22,895 nucleotides of DNA from JBARRS01 sp049644345 (GCA_049644345.1 JBARRS010000132.1:1-22895); one strand, 5' to 3'; numbered from the stretch's first letter, positions 1 through 7,028 are shown. The notes: generated from the sequence alone by a model not told the origin. Program-made: numbers and translations.

Positions 1-266
1 GCCTTGCCGCCCGGCTTGAGCAACGGCGTCGTCTTCCCGGCGATCCTGAAGTCGTGCTTGAGCTTGCCTTTGTTGACGACGTTGAAGACGACCGTGCCGT
101 GCGGGGCCGACTTCTTGGAGAGGATGAACTTGAACTCCTTCGCGGTCACTGTGACGGAGGTCGTGGCGGCCTTCGCGTCGGCGCGTGCCCCAGCGAGGGG
201 GACGGCGACGACGAGAGCGGCGAGCGCGACCGCCGCCGAAGCGACGAGTATGCGGATGCGAGGCAT
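1..266 (-). CDS. Secreted cupredoxin-like protein (5' part, cut by window edge)
   Basis: Reading leftward from an ATG at 266, the product starts with a short basic end (MPRIRI) and a hydrophobic Ala/Val/Leu stretch to about residue 28, a typical signal peptide. It continues as a beta-rich sequence (VTVTAKEFKFILS, then GTVVFNVVNKG and LKHDFRIAG) that resembles the plastocyanin/cupredoxin fold, in which the His of the HDF segment would be a copper ligand. The remaining ligands lie beyond the left edge, so copper binding cannot be confirmed. A strong Shine-Dalgarno AAGGAGG lies at 270-276, only three bases from the ATG, which is unusually close. The gene is divergent from the dehydratase gene starting at 354. 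Likely role: exported electron carrier or copper-binding protein. Cupredoxin fold moderately sure; exact family unknown. Confidence 0.72.
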   Translation of the reverse strand, partial: MPRIRILVASAAVALAALVVAVPLAGARADAKAATTSVTVTAKEFKFILSKKSAPHGTVVFNVVNKGKLKHDFRIAGKTTPLLKPGGK

Positions 267-353
267 CGTCCTCCTTGGGTCCGGATTGCCTTCGGCTCGA
301 GGATACGGGCCACGCAGCGACCGAGTTTGGCGCTTAACCGACAATTAACGACG

Positions 354-599
354 ATGATGGAGACGCCACCGGGCTGGCGGGAGATCGACGGCGCGCTCGA
401 GCGTGAGTTCCGGTTCCGGGACTTCGCGGAGGCGCTCGCGTTCGTGAACCGCGTCGCCGAGCTGGCCGAGGCGGAGAACCACCACCCCGACGTCGCGATC
501 CACTGGAATCGCGTGACGCTTCGGTGGTGGACGCACGCGCAGAACGCGATCACCGAGCGCGACCGCGAGCTCGCGGCGCGCTCGGACGCCTTGGCCTAG
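354..599 (+). CDS. 4a-hydroxytetrahydrobiopterin dehydratase (PCD/DCoH family)
   Basis: This 81-residue protein matches the pterin-4a-carbinolamine dehydratase family, which dehydrates 4a-hydroxytetrahydropterin during recycling of the cofactor of aromatic amino acid hydroxylases. Visible hallmarks are the opening GW (residues 7-8), FRFRDFAEALAFVNRVAELAE, the HHPD motif (residues 43-46), W51 and TH (60-61); H43, H44 and H61 match the three active-site histidines of the family. It is shorter than the usual 95-105 residues and lacks the N-terminal helix that normally precedes the GW. ATG 354 or 357 may start it; a GACAAT hexamer eight bases before 354 suggests a leaderless message. The stop shares a CTAG tetramer with the convergent CNNM gene. 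No hydroxylase gene is visible nearby, so the true substrate could be another pterin or molybdopterin-type compound. Confidence 0.88.
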   Translation: MMETPPGWREIDGALEREFRFRDFAEALAFVNRVAELAEAENHHPDVAIHWNRVTLRWWTHAQNAITERDRELAARSDALA

Positions 600-1903
600 C
601 CGGCTTCCTGGAGGGGCTGGCGCTCCTCCTCCGGCGCCGGCAGCAGCTCGACGCGCAGGCGCCCGATCCGCGTCCCCTCCACATCCATGACGCGGAAGCG
701 CGCGCCCTCGTACTCGAGCTCGTCGCCCTCCTCCGGCGCGCGCCCCAGCAGCCCGAAGACGAGCCCGGACATCGTGTGGTAGTCCTCGACCGGGAACGCG
801 GTCCCGAACTGCTCGTTGAAGTCGTCGATCGGGAAGGTGCCGTCGATCACGACCGTGTGGTCGTCGATCCGCTCGACCGACTCGTCCGGCAGGTCGAACT
901 CGTCCTCGATCTCGCCGACGATCTCCTCCAGCAGGTCCTCGAGCGTCGCGATCCCGACCATCGTCCCGTACTCGTCGACGACGATCGCCATGTGCTGGTT
1001 CGTCCGCCTGAACTCGGCAAGCAGCGCCGCGAGGTCCTTCGTCTCCGGGACGATGTACGCGGGCCTCAGCAATTGCTCGACCTTCAGGTTCTCGATCCCG
1101 ACCTCGCTCATGGCGCGGAAGAGATCGCGCACGTGGAGAACACCGACGATCTCGTCGAGCGAGCCGCGATAGACCGGATAGCGCGTGTACGGCGACTCGC
1201 GGACGGCGCGGAAGCACTCATCCGGCGGCAGGTCGACCGAGAGCGCCACGACCTCTGGCCGCGGCACCATCACGTCCGCGACCTCCTTGTCGGCGAAGTC
1301 GAAGACCTTGTAGAGCATCTCCTGCTCCTCCGTCTCGATCTCGCCCCCCCGCGTCGACTGGGAGACGAGCATCTTCAGCTCGGCCTCGGAGTGCGCGACC
1401 CCCTCGGCGCCCGGCGGCTCGATGTTGAACAGCCGCAGGATGGCCTCGGTGGAACGCTGGAGGATCCAGATGAGCGGGAAGAACAGGACGAAGAAGCCGC
1501 GCACGAAGGTGGAGACGCCGAGCGCGACCTCCTCCGAGTACCGCAGCGATGCTCCCTTCGGCACGAGCTCGCCGATCACGACGTGCAGGTACGTGATGAT
1601 CAGGAAGGCGAGCGCGACCGCGATCGCCGTCGCCACGATCGGATCGAGGGCGCGCGTCAGAGCCTGCTCTCCGAGCGCGCCGATGCCCAGGCTCGTCAGC
1701 GTGACGCCGAGCTGCATCGCCGCGATGAAGCGCGGCGGGTCGGCGAGGATCTCGCGAACGCTCCGGGCGCGCCGGCTGCCCTCCTGCTCGAGCTCGGCGA
1801 TCCTCGTCCGGCGGGCTGTGACGAGGCCGTACTCGCCCGCGACGAAGAACGCGTTCAGCAAGATCAGCGCTGCAACGCCGAGGAGCTCGAGGAAGAGGGT
1901 CAC
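596..1903 (-). CDS. CNNM/CorC (HlyC-like) membrane transporter with CBS pair
   Basis: The 435-residue product has the standard order of the bacterial CNNM/CorC family. A DUF21 membrane domain covers roughly residues 1-165, with hydrophobic segments near 2-28, 60-80, 88-110 and 125-150 and the conserved GELVPK motif at 111-116. A CBS pair follows (about 208-332, with VMVPRPEVVAL and the MAIVVDEYGTMVGIATLEDLLEEIVGEI-type stretch broken across 305-332), then a CorC_HlyC C-terminal domain (about 345-425). Characterised members export Mg2+ (sometimes Na+ or Co2+) and sense Mg-ATP through the CBS pair; older 'hemolysin' names are misleading. The start is GTG at 1903, preceded by a G-rich Shine-Dalgarno-like AGGGGG. 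It is divergent from the radical SAM gene and convergent with the dehydratase gene. Family is certain; the ion is inferred. Confidence 0.93.
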   Translation of the reverse strand: MTLFLELLGVAALILLNAFFVAGEYGLVTARRTRIAELEQEGSRRARSVREILADPPRFIAAMQLGVTLTSLGIGALGEQALTRALDPIVATAIAVALAFLIITYLHVVIGELVPKGASLRYSEEVALGVSTFVRGFFVLFFPLIWILQRSTEAILRLFNIEPPGAEGVAHSEAELKMLVSQSTRGGEIETEEQEMLYKVFDFADKEVADVMVPRPEVVALSVDLPPDECFRAVRESPYTRYPVYRGSLDEIVGVLHVRDLFRAMSEVGIENLKVEQLLRPAYIVPETKDLAALLAEFRRTNQHMAIVVDEYGTMVGIATLEDLLEEIVGEIEDEFDLPDESVERIDDHTVVIDGTFPIDDFNEQFGTAFPVEDYHTMSGLVFGLLGRAPEEGDELEYEGARFRVMDVEGTRIGRLRVELLPAPEEERQPLQEAG

Positions 1904-1955
1904 GCCCGCCCCCTGGGGTGCGGACTCGGTAGGTCGTCGTCCAAGGTCTTGCCCC

Positions 1956-1961
1956 AGTATA
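1956..1961 (-). promoter_or_regulatory. -10 element for the CNNM gene
   Basis: TATACT on the minus strand, 52 bases before the GTG start at 1903. It would give a leader of about 45 bases carrying the G-rich ribosome binding site. The -35 region (CCGAGG near 1979-1984) is weak. It lies in the divergent gap shared with the radical SAM gene, which has its own TATACT on the other strand 40 bases away. Confidence 0.4.
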
Positions 1962-1985
1962 GGAGACTCGGGCGGCTGCCTCGGG

Positions 1986-1999
1986 CGAACGTATGTTCT
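1986..1999 (+). promoter_or_regulatory. Candidate LexA (SOS) box
   Basis: CGAACGTATGTTCT contains the inverted repeat GAAC-N4-GTTC. It agrees with the Gram-positive/actinobacterial SOS box CGAACRNRYGTTYG at 13 of 14 positions. It ends exactly where the TATACT -10 of the downstream gene begins, so bound LexA would block RNA polymerase. I noticed no other GAAC-N4-GTTC in the window. Confidence 0.65.
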
Positions 2000-2004
2000 A
2001 TACT
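1999..2004 (+). promoter_or_regulatory. -10 element of the radical SAM gene (leaderless layout)
   Basis: TATACT followed by exactly six bases and then GTG at 2011, so transcription should start at or beside the G of the start codon. The alternative ATG at 1993 lies upstream of this hexamer and inside the LexA box and would not be transcribed from it. Confidence 0.55.
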
Positions 2005-2010
2005 GCCGGC

Positions 2011-2907
2011 GTGGAGGTCGAGTACCGGGAGGAGCCCTGCCGAAGCGCCCTCAACCGGGTCAAGGGCATGCCCTTCAGCTGGTCGCTGAACCCCTACATG
2101 GGCTGTGTCCACCGCTGCACCTTCTGTTACGTGCGTGCTTTCGAGCTGCGCGCCGACCGGCCCGCGGACGACCGCTACGGCCGCTCGATCCGGGTGAAGA
2201 CGAACGTCGTCGACGTGCTTCGCCGCGAGCTCGGGCGGCGCTCGTGGGAGCGCGAACCGGTCGCGATCGGCGCTGCCACGGACCCGTATCAGCCCGCCGA
2301 GGGCCGTTACCGGCTCACGCGGGGATGCCTCGAGGCTCTCGCCGAGGCGCACAACCCGTTTAGCCTGATCACACGAGGACCGCTGGCCGTGCGCGACATC
2401 GACGTGCTCAGCGAAGCCTCTCGCCACGCGGACGTCTCCGTCAACTTCTCGATTCCGACGCTCGACGAGGAGGTCTGGCGGAAGACCGAGCCCGGCACGG
2501 CGCATCCCCGGCAGCGCCTGCGTGTCCTCAAGCAGCTGGTCGACGCGGGGATCAGGGCCGGAGTCGGGATGGCCCCGATTCTCCCCGGCATCTCAGACCG
2601 GCCGGAACAGCTCGAGGAGGTCGTTCATGCCGCGCGAGCCGCGGGGGCGACGCACGTGTGGGCGAACCTCCTCTACCTCCGCCCGGGGACGCGCGAGCAC
2701 TTCCTCGAGCACCTCGCGAGCGACTGGCCGGAGGAACTCGAGCGGTACGAGCAGCTGTACAGGCGCGCGTACCTGAAGAACGCCGAGCGCGAGCCGGTGC
2801 TGAAGGCCGTCGCGGAGCTGCGCAGACGTTACGGCGTCTCCGACCACGCTACGCGTCCTAGGATCACGGCCGAGCCCGAGCCGGAGCAGCTCGCCCTCGC
2901 GTTCTGA
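2011..2907 (+). CDS. Radical SAM protein, Rv2578c/PA0069 (SplB-related) family
   Basis: From GTG 2011 the product has 298 residues. Near the N-terminus is NPYMGCVHRCTFCY, giving cysteines 32, 36 and 39 in the CX3CX2C order that binds the [4Fe-4S] cluster and S-adenosylmethionine in radical SAM enzymes. Other family hallmarks are RSALNRV, the ATDPYQPAE segment, SLITRGP and SVNFSIPTLD, as in the Rv2578c/PA0069 group distantly related to spore photoproduct lyase. The substrate is not known for this group. I chose GTG 2011 over ATG 1993 because the six codons between them contain the -10 hexamer and half of the LexA box. SOS control, if real, would fit a DNA or RNA damage function. The stop overlaps the likely -35 of the next gene. 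Confidence 0.9.
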   Translation: MEVEYREEPCRSALNRVKGMPFSWSLNPYMGCVHRCTFCYVRAFELRADRPADDRYGRSIRVKTNVVDVLRRELGRRSWEREPVAIGAATDPYQPAEGRYRLTRGCLEALAEAHNPFSLITRGPLAVRDIDVLSEASRHADVSVNFSIPTLDEEVWRKTEPGTAHPRQRLRVLKQLVDAGIRAGVGMAPILPGISDRPEQLEEVVHAARAAGATHVWANLLYLRPGTREHFLEHLASDWPEELERYEQLYRRAYLKNAEREPVLKAVAELRRRYGVSDHATRPRITAEPEPEQLALAF

Positions 2908-2933
2908 CTGACCGCCGGTTTCCCGCGTACAAT
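2904..2933 (+). promoter_or_regulatory. Promoter of the response regulator gene
   Basis: CTGACT (2904-2909), an 18-base spacer and TACAAT (2928-2933), then nine bases to GTG 2943. Both hexamers resemble the vegetative consensus, and the -35 overlaps the stop codon of the radical SAM gene. Predicted leader is zero to three bases. Confidence 0.5.
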
Positions 2934-2942
2934 CCGCTTGCC

Positions 2943-3587
2943 GTGGCCGAAGACGCAGGCGCGCAGCGCAACGGGGAGATCACCTGCCTCATCGTCGACG
3001 ACCACGAGGTCGTCCGTGAAGGCCTGCGGCTGTCGCTCTCGCGGGCGCCTCACATCCGCGTCGTCGGGGAGGCCGCCGACGGCGCCACTGCCGTCACGCT
3101 GGCCGAGCGGCGCAAGCCGGACATCGTGATCATGGACGTGCGCATGCCCGGTATGGACGGGCTCGAAGCGACGAAGCAGATCTCCGAGCGCGTGCCCGAG
3201 GTCGCCGTCCTCATCTTCACCGCCTACAGCGAGCGGAGCCTGCTCAGCCGCGGCCTCGAGTCCGGCGCCAAGGGCTACATCCTCAAGGAAGCCCCGCACC
3301 AGACGCTGCTGAAGGCCATCGACAAGGTCGTCTCGGGCGAGGGCTTCGTCGATCCCGCGCTGATGCCGGCATTCCTCGGCGGCGATCGAGACGAGATGCT
3401 GACGGGGCGGGAGCGCGAGATCCTCCAGCTCCTCGCCGACGGGATGTCGAACGCGGATGTCGCCGGACGGCTCTTCATCAGCCAGGAAACGGTCAAGAGC
3501 CACGTGCGGCACATCCTCACGAAGCTCGAGGCGGACACCCGGACGCACGCCGTGGCGATTGCTCTTCGCGAAGCGATCATCGACTAG
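2943..3587 (+). CDS. NarL/FixJ-type response regulator
   Basis: This 214-residue cytoplasmic regulator has an N-terminal receiver domain (about 14-130) with acidic pair D19/D20, phosphoacceptor D65 in IVIMD, T93 and K115 in GYILK, all in the right places for a functional receiver. A LuxR-type helix-turn-helix follows (about 150-212), with LTGREREILQLLADGMSN and the recognition-helix segment SQETVKSHVRHILTKL. Phosphorylation should drive dimerisation and DNA binding. The next gene encodes a HisKA_3 kinase whose start overlaps this gene by 29 bases, so the two almost certainly form a cognate pair made in coupled fashion. Start is GTG 2943, next to a TACAAT -10. The signal and target genes cannot be read from the sequence. 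Confidence 0.95.
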   Translation: MAEDAGAQRNGEITCLIVDDHEVVREGLRLSLSRAPHIRVVGEAADGATAVTLAERRKPDIVIMDVRMPGMDGLEATKQISERVPEVAVLIFTAYSERSLLSRGLESGAKGYILKEAPHQTLLKAIDKVVSGEGFVDPALMPAFLGGDRDEMLTGREREILQLLADGMSNADVAGRLFISQETVKSHVRHILTKLEADTRTHAVAIALREAIID

Positions 3588-4752
3588 GGCGGGGCTGCTC
3601 GTCGCCGCCGTGGCCGTCGCGGCAGTCGCGGCCGTCATCGGACTGGCGCTGAACGAGCCGTGGCTCGCCTCAGGAGGGCTCGCTGTGGCGATCCTCGCAG
3701 CGGCGGGGCTGGCCCTCTTCCTGATCGTCAGCGAGCGTCGACGCCATGAAGTCGCCGAGGAGGAGTTGGCCGCGCAAGCCAGCTTTCTCGAATCCCTGGT
3801 CGACTCGATGGGGGCGATCGCCGCAACGCTCGACGAGGCGCAAGTGCTCGAGCAGACCTGCCGCGAGGCCGAGCGGCTCTTCCGCGCGAAGGCCGAGCTG
3901 TTGAGGCCGGGACAGGAACGGGACCGGAGTCGAGCCGAACAGATGCTCGTCGTCCCCGTTCGCCTGCGCGGCGAGGAGATCGCGGCGTTACGCATGACGC
4001 GCGCCCGGCCCTTCGAGCGCGGCGACGTCGTCCGCGCGACCGTCCTCGCCGACTTCGCCGCCCGCGCGAGCGAGAACGCGCGCCTGCTGGCCGAGGCGAA
4101 GGTACGCGAGCTCGAGCGCGGACAGCTGACCGAGCAGCTGATCACCGCCGAGCAGGACGAGCGCCGTCGGTTGGCGCTGTTCCTCCACGACGGCCCCGTC
4201 CAGTCGATGTCGGGAATCGGCCTGATGCTCGACGCGGTGATCGAGGCGATCGGCGAGCAGCGGCTCGAGGACGCGAACCAGGTGCTCGGGTCCGCCCTCG
4301 ACCGGCATCGCGACACGATCCGCTCGCTACGCGACCTCTCCTTCAACATCGAGCCGGTCGTGCTCCGCGACCAGGGCTTCGGGCCCGCGGTGCAGGCCTT
4401 CGCCGATCAGGTGGGGCTCTCGAGCCAGGTCCAGTTCGACCTGGACGTGGAGGCGGCCGAGGAGCTGACGGAAAAGGCGCAGGTCGGCCTCTACCAGCTC
4501 ATCCGCGAGGCGGTGAACCAGGCGATCCGCCGCGGCCCGCCGTCGCGGATCTCGATCCGGATCGCGCCGAGCCACGACGGCGGGGTCGAGACAATCATCG
4601 CCGACGACGGCACGGGAGAACGGCGGCGGGCGAGCTTCGAGACGATCGAGGAACGGGCGCGCACGTTGAACGGCCGCCTCGTGGTCGATCCCGGCAGGAA
4701 CGGCGGGACCGCCGTCCGCGTGCTACTGCCACCGTACGCAGCCCAGCGGTAG
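3559..4752 (+). CDS. NarX/DesK-like sensor histidine kinase (HisKA_3)
   Basis: From TTG 3559 the protein has 397 residues: a short basic start, two closely spaced membrane helices (about 12-31 and 39-57) with almost no external loop, a helical linker, a GAF-like region (about 85-180), a coiled coil and a HisKA_3 dimerisation domain. In that domain DERRRLALFLHDGPVQSM places the phosphoacceptor at H210. A C-terminal HATPase follows (about 300-395), with an N box REAVNQAIRRG and a G box ADDGTGE. The usual glycine-rich second box (GMRERA-like) is reduced to ETIEERA. With so small a periplasmic part, the signal is probably membrane-borne or cytosolic. GTG 3610 is a later alternative start, but it would cut into the first membrane helix. 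Cognate kinase of the preceding regulator. Confidence 0.88.
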   Translation: MLFAKRSSTRAGLLVAAVAVAAVAAVIGLALNEPWLASGGLAVAILAAAGLALFLIVSERRRHEVAEEELAAQASFLESLVDSMGAIAATLDEAQVLEQTCREAERLFRAKAELLRPGQERDRSRAEQMLVVPVRLRGEEIAALRMTRARPFERGDVVRATVLADFAARASENARLLAEAKVRELERGQLTEQLITAEQDERRRLALFLHDGPVQSMSGIGLMLDAVIEAIGEQRLEDANQVLGSALDRHRDTIRSLRDLSFNIEPVVLRDQGFGPAVQAFADQVGLSSQVQFDLDVEAAEELTEKAQVGLYQLIREAVNQAIRRGPPSRISIRIAPSHDGGVETIIADDGTGERRRASFETIEERARTLNGRLVVDPGRNGGTAVRVLLPPYAAQR

Positions 4753-4766
4753 GATCGCGGGCCCTC

Positions 4767-4958
4767 GTGACGGCCGAGAAGTACCTGCTCTTCGTGTCGA
4801 AGCCGACGGGCTACGAGCTGCGCGAGCGCGACGGGCAGCCACCCTCGGTCGGCGACGAGATCCAGGAGGACGAGGGGCCGATGCGCGTGGTGAAGCTCGC
4901 GCCGTCCCCACTTCCGGGCGATTCCCGCCGTTGCGCCTACCTCGTGCCGGTCAAGTAG
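4767..4958 (+). CDS. Small conserved protein of unknown function (63 residues)
   Basis: I do not recognise the family. The product, starting MTAEKYLLFVSKPTGYEL from GTG 4767, is predicted soluble and beta-rich. It carries an acidic middle (VGDEIQEDEGPMRVVKL) and a C-terminal RRCAYLVPVK. The regular alternation of hydrophobic residues and the GD-turn suggest a small barrel-like domain. It follows the kinase gene by 14 bases and is probably co-transcribed with the two-component pair, although a TAGGAT hexamer formed by the kinase stop codon could also start transcription just upstream. Its last eight bases overlap the convergent flavoprotein gene. A non-coding alternative is unlikely because the protein composition looks natural and the spacing is operon-like. 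Confidence 0.7.
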   Translation: MTAEKYLLFVSKPTGYELRERDGQPPSVGDEIQEDEGPMRVVKLAPSPLPGDSRRCAYLVPVK

Positions 4959-5991
4959 CAGCGTTCTCCGCCGCCGTAAGCCCGAGCACGAGGGCGGCCG
5001 CGAGTCCGCTCGCGTAGCCGCCGGTCGCGATTCCACCTGCGTCGACACCCGCGGCGTAGAGGCCTTCGATCGGCTCGCCTCGCTCGTCGAGGACGCGGGC
5101 CTGCGGATCCACGCGGACGCCGCCGATCGTGTGCGTAACGGCGGCAGCGACGCGAACGGCCAGGCGCCCATCGCGCTTCCAGACGCGTCCACCGCCCCGC
5201 CGCGCTCGTTCAATCACCTCGCCGATCGTGCCGTACGGCGTCGGCTTCGTCAGCGCGTCCGCATCGACGAGGTACCACGCGCTTCCGCCGCGTCGCGCGA
5301 TCTCCTGCACGAGGCGCGTCTCCGACCAATCGTTCGGATCGGGCTCGATCCGCGCGCCATGTTCGTCGTAGACGAGCGCGTATCTACCATAGAGTTGGGC
5401 GAGCTGGACGAAGTCCTCTTCGCCCCACCACGGCGGCAAGGGCATCGCTCTCCCGAAGAACTCCTCCATCCCGTCTGTGAGCGCCGCCCCTCGCACGAGC
5501 GCAAAGTCCATCCCGTCGCCCTCGCTCCACGCGTTTGAACGGAGCAGCAGGCCGTGCTTGCGCGCGAATCGGGCGGCGAAGCCCCCCGTCGCGAGCACGA
5601 CGGGAGGCTCGGGCTCCGTCGGGAGTGGCCGATCGAGGTGCACGTCGCGCGCGGCGCGGGCGAGAAGCTCGGTCAGGTCGACTGGATCGAAGCGGCTGCC
5701 TGCGGTCAGGGGGTTACGGGTCTCGCGGGTGAGGACCCAAGCCCCCAACGATTCGAGCCAGGCGAGCGCGTCGTCGAGGCGCCCGTGGACGAGCTCCTGG
5801 AGGCGCGGATCGCCACCGGGGCACTGGGCGCGGAACTCGTCGAGAGACCGGTAGCGCCAGACGACGCCGCTCGAGAGCAGCATCGATCCGCCCGGACGGC
5901 TGCCCTTCTCCAGCACTACCGGCTTCGCGCCGAGCTCGCGCGCACGAGCCGCCGCGACGAGCCCGGCCATGCCGGCGCCCGCGATCAGCAA
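4951..5991 (-). CDS. Compact FAD-dependent oxidoreductase (fumarate reductase/KstD-like flavoprotein)
   Basis: The 346-residue protein opens with a dinucleotide-binding motif (LIAGAGMAGLVAAARARELG, then VVLEKG), followed by GGSMLLSSG, as in flavoproteins related to fumarate reductase and 3-ketosteroid dehydrogenase. A second FAD-contacting stretch (PPVVLATGGFAARF) lies in the middle. The C-terminus has the typical THTIGGVRVD, GLYAAGVDAGGIATGGYASG signature. It is much shorter than the 450-550 residues usual for this superfamily; most of the missing length is in the substrate capping region. Start is TTG 5991, directly adjoining the TAG stop of the upstream VOC gene with no gap, so translation is probably coupled. 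The substrate is unknown; a steroid, quinone or dicarboxylate-like compound would be guesses. Confidence 0.85.
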   Translation of the reverse strand: MLIAGAGMAGLVAAARARELGAKPVVLEKGSRPGGSMLLSSGVVWRYRSLDEFRAQCPGGDPRLQELVHGRLDDALAWLESLGAWVLTRETRNPLTAGSRFDPVDLTELLARAARDVHLDRPLPTEPEPPVVLATGGFAARFARKHGLLLRSNAWSEGDGMDFALVRGAALTDGMEEFFGRAMPLPPWWGEEDFVQLAQLYGRYALVYDEHGARIEPDPNDWSETRLVQEIARRGGSAWYLVDADALTKPTPYGTIGEVIERARRGGGRVWKRDGRLAVRVAAAVTHTIGGVRVDPQARVLDERGEPIEGLYAAGVDAGGIATGGYASGLAAALVLGLTAAENAAT

Positions 5992-6636
5992 CTACGTGAG
6001 AGAAAAAGTCGGCTTGTGCTCGACGTATTCGATCTTGACGTGCTCGGGGCCCCAGAGAAAGACCGCGTACGTGTTCGGCGCGTCGACGACGTCTGCAATC
6101 TCGACGCCGAGCTCCTCGGCCTCGGCGATGTGCTCGTCGGCCGAGTCGACGAGCACGGCGAGGTGGTTCAGGAGCGGCCGCTCAGCCTCCTCCACCTCGC
6201 CCTGGTGAAACTCGACGTATGCCCCGCCGACCTCGACGCGTGGGACCCCGTCGCGCGCCGGTGCCTCCTCGAAGCCGAGCCGGAGATACTCGCGGGCGGT
6301 CTCCTCAGGGGACGACGAGTAGAGCGCGACGTGGTCGAGGTCGTAGTCGACGTCGGTCTCGCCGCGGACGACCTTGATCACGAGACCCTCGCCGGGATCG
6401 TGCTCGGCCTCGTCGCCGTCCTGCACACGCAGTGCGACGTGCTTCAGCGCGCCGCGCGCGCGCGGCCCCTCGGCGACGAACAGCGTCAGCTTCCCGCGGC
6501 GGGCGTCCGAGCCGAGCAGGGTAAAGCGGTCGGTGCGCTCGATGACGTGCATCCCGAGCTGCTCGGTGAGAAAGTTGGCGATGCGGTCGCGGTCGGCGAC
6601 CCAGAGTGCGACGTGGTCGAGAGTCCTAGGGGTCAC
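5992..6636 (-). CDS. VOC-superfamily protein (glyoxalase/dioxygenase fold)
   Basis: The product (214 residues from GTG 6636) contains two vicinal-oxygen-chelate modules. The first begins TLDHVALWVADRD and includes LKHVALRVQD; the second includes LDHVALYSSSPEE, LNHLAVLVDSADEH and the final EHVKIEYVEH. The repeated H-x-A-L/V beta strands and C-terminal glutamate are the usual metal-binding positions of glyoxalases, extradiol dioxygenases and related isomerases. TTG 6645 is an alternative start, but a TATTCT hexamer overlaps it and stands eight bases before GTG 6636, so a leaderless start at 6636 is preferred. It forms a two-gene operon with the flavoprotein, which suggests a shared oxidative pathway. 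The reaction cannot be named. Confidence 0.85.
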   Translation of the reverse strand: MTPRTLDHVALWVADRDRIANFLTEQLGMHVIERTDRFTLLGSDARRGKLTLFVAEGPRARGALKHVALRVQDGDEAEHDPGEGLVIKVVRGETDVDYDLDHVALYSSSPEETAREYLRLGFEEAPARDGVPRVEVGGAYVEFHQGEVEEAERPLLNHLAVLVDSADEHIAEAEELGVEIADVVDAPNTYAVFLWGPEHVKIEYVEHKPTFSLT

Positions 6637-6644
6637 GGCGGGCA

Positions 6645-6650
6645 AGAATA
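6645..6650 (-). promoter_or_regulatory. -10 element of the VOC/flavoprotein operon
   Basis: TATTCT on the minus strand, eight bases before GTG 6636. It lies in the 54-base gap after the small basic protein gene (stop at 6691) and decides the start in favour of 6636. Confidence 0.45.
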
Positions 6651-6690
6651 GCTGTCCGACCCTTGCCCGCCGCGAGCTGAAGCCGGTTCG

Positions 6691-6960
6691 TTACCTTCGG
6701 CGATCGAGCGCACGCTGGAGCTGCTGCTTCGTCATGCGCGACCGACCGGAGATCCCCCTCCGCTTCGCTTCGTTGTAGAGCTGCTCCTTCGTCCGGCCCC
6801 TGGGACCGGTCTTCGTCTGTCCCTTCTGCGCCCGCTCCTTGTTGACCGTGCGCGCGGCGATCTCCTTCGCGCGTTTCGTCGAGCGTCCGTGCCCGCGCTC
6901 GCTCTGCTTGATGTGCTCGTACTTCCGCTCCTGCTTGGCGGTCCATTCCTTGCGCGGCAT
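6691..6960 (-). CDS. Small basic protein with Rho_N/SAP-like C-terminus ('plasmid stabilization' annotation family)
   Basis: This 89-residue, very basic protein starts MPRKEWTAKQERKYEHIKQS and continues with AKEIAARTVNKERAQKG. It ends in a helix-extended loop-helix segment GRTKEQLYNEAKRRGISGRSRMTKQQLQRAL that resembles the N-terminal Rho or SAP nucleic-acid-binding module. Relatives are widespread in actinobacterial and proteobacterial chromosomes and are often labelled plasmid stabilization proteins without experimental support. I infer a nucleoid or RNA-associated role, perhaps stress related. It has a good Shine-Dalgarno, AAGGGGG at 6969-6975, eight bases before the ATG, so unlike many neighbours it is clearly leadered. 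The upstream gap contains a threefold AACCGC repeat. Confidence 0.8.
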   Translation of the reverse strand: MPRKEWTAKQERKYEHIKQSERGHGRSTKRAKEIAARTVNKERAQKGQTKTGPRGRTKEQLYNEAKRRGISGRSRMTKQQLQRALDRRR

Positions 6961-7001
6961 GGTGAAAACCCCCTTGACGTTCGTGGATGAACGGGAGGTT
7001 G

Positions 7002-7028
7002 TTAACCGCGAATGCGGTTTTTAACCGC
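7002..7028. repeat. Triple AACCGC element (two direct copies, one inverted)
   Basis: TTAACCGC occurs at 7002-7009 and again at 7021-7028, with the inverted copy GCGGTT at 7014-7019. The first and middle copies can form a six-base-pair hairpin with a GAAT loop. It lies between the ferredoxin stop and the small basic protein start. On the transcribed minus strand no T-run follows, so it is not a standard terminator; an operator is possible. Confidence 0.45.

Noticed and set aside
1847..1856. GAACGCGTTC as a second LexA box
   Set aside because: The half-sites are two bases apart in place of four, and the sequence is inside the CNNM coding region.
1993..2010. ATG 1993 as the start of the radical SAM protein
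   Set aside because: It falls within the LexA-like box and upstream of the -10 hexamer; GTG 2011 fits the leaderless layout and still covers all conserved residues.
524..2089. Long plus-strand open frame of over 500 codons opposite the CNNM gene
   Set aside because: Its composition is extreme in Arg, Asp and Leu and it lacks any domain, while the opposite strand encodes a textbook CNNM protein.
2829..4349. Long minus-strand open frame opposite the two-component genes
   Set aside because: Ser/Arg-rich shadow of the response regulator and kinase; no recognisable domain.
6691..6960. The 'plasmid stabilization' type protein as evidence of a plasmid or mobile element
   Set aside because: The family is widespread on chromosomes and the name lacks experimental basis; no replication, partition, integrase or transposase gene is present.
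7004..7019. AACCGC/GCGGTT hairpin as an intrinsic terminator for fdxA
   Set aside because: The T-run follows the stem only on the plus strand, where no gene is read; on the minus strand the stem is followed by AACAACC.
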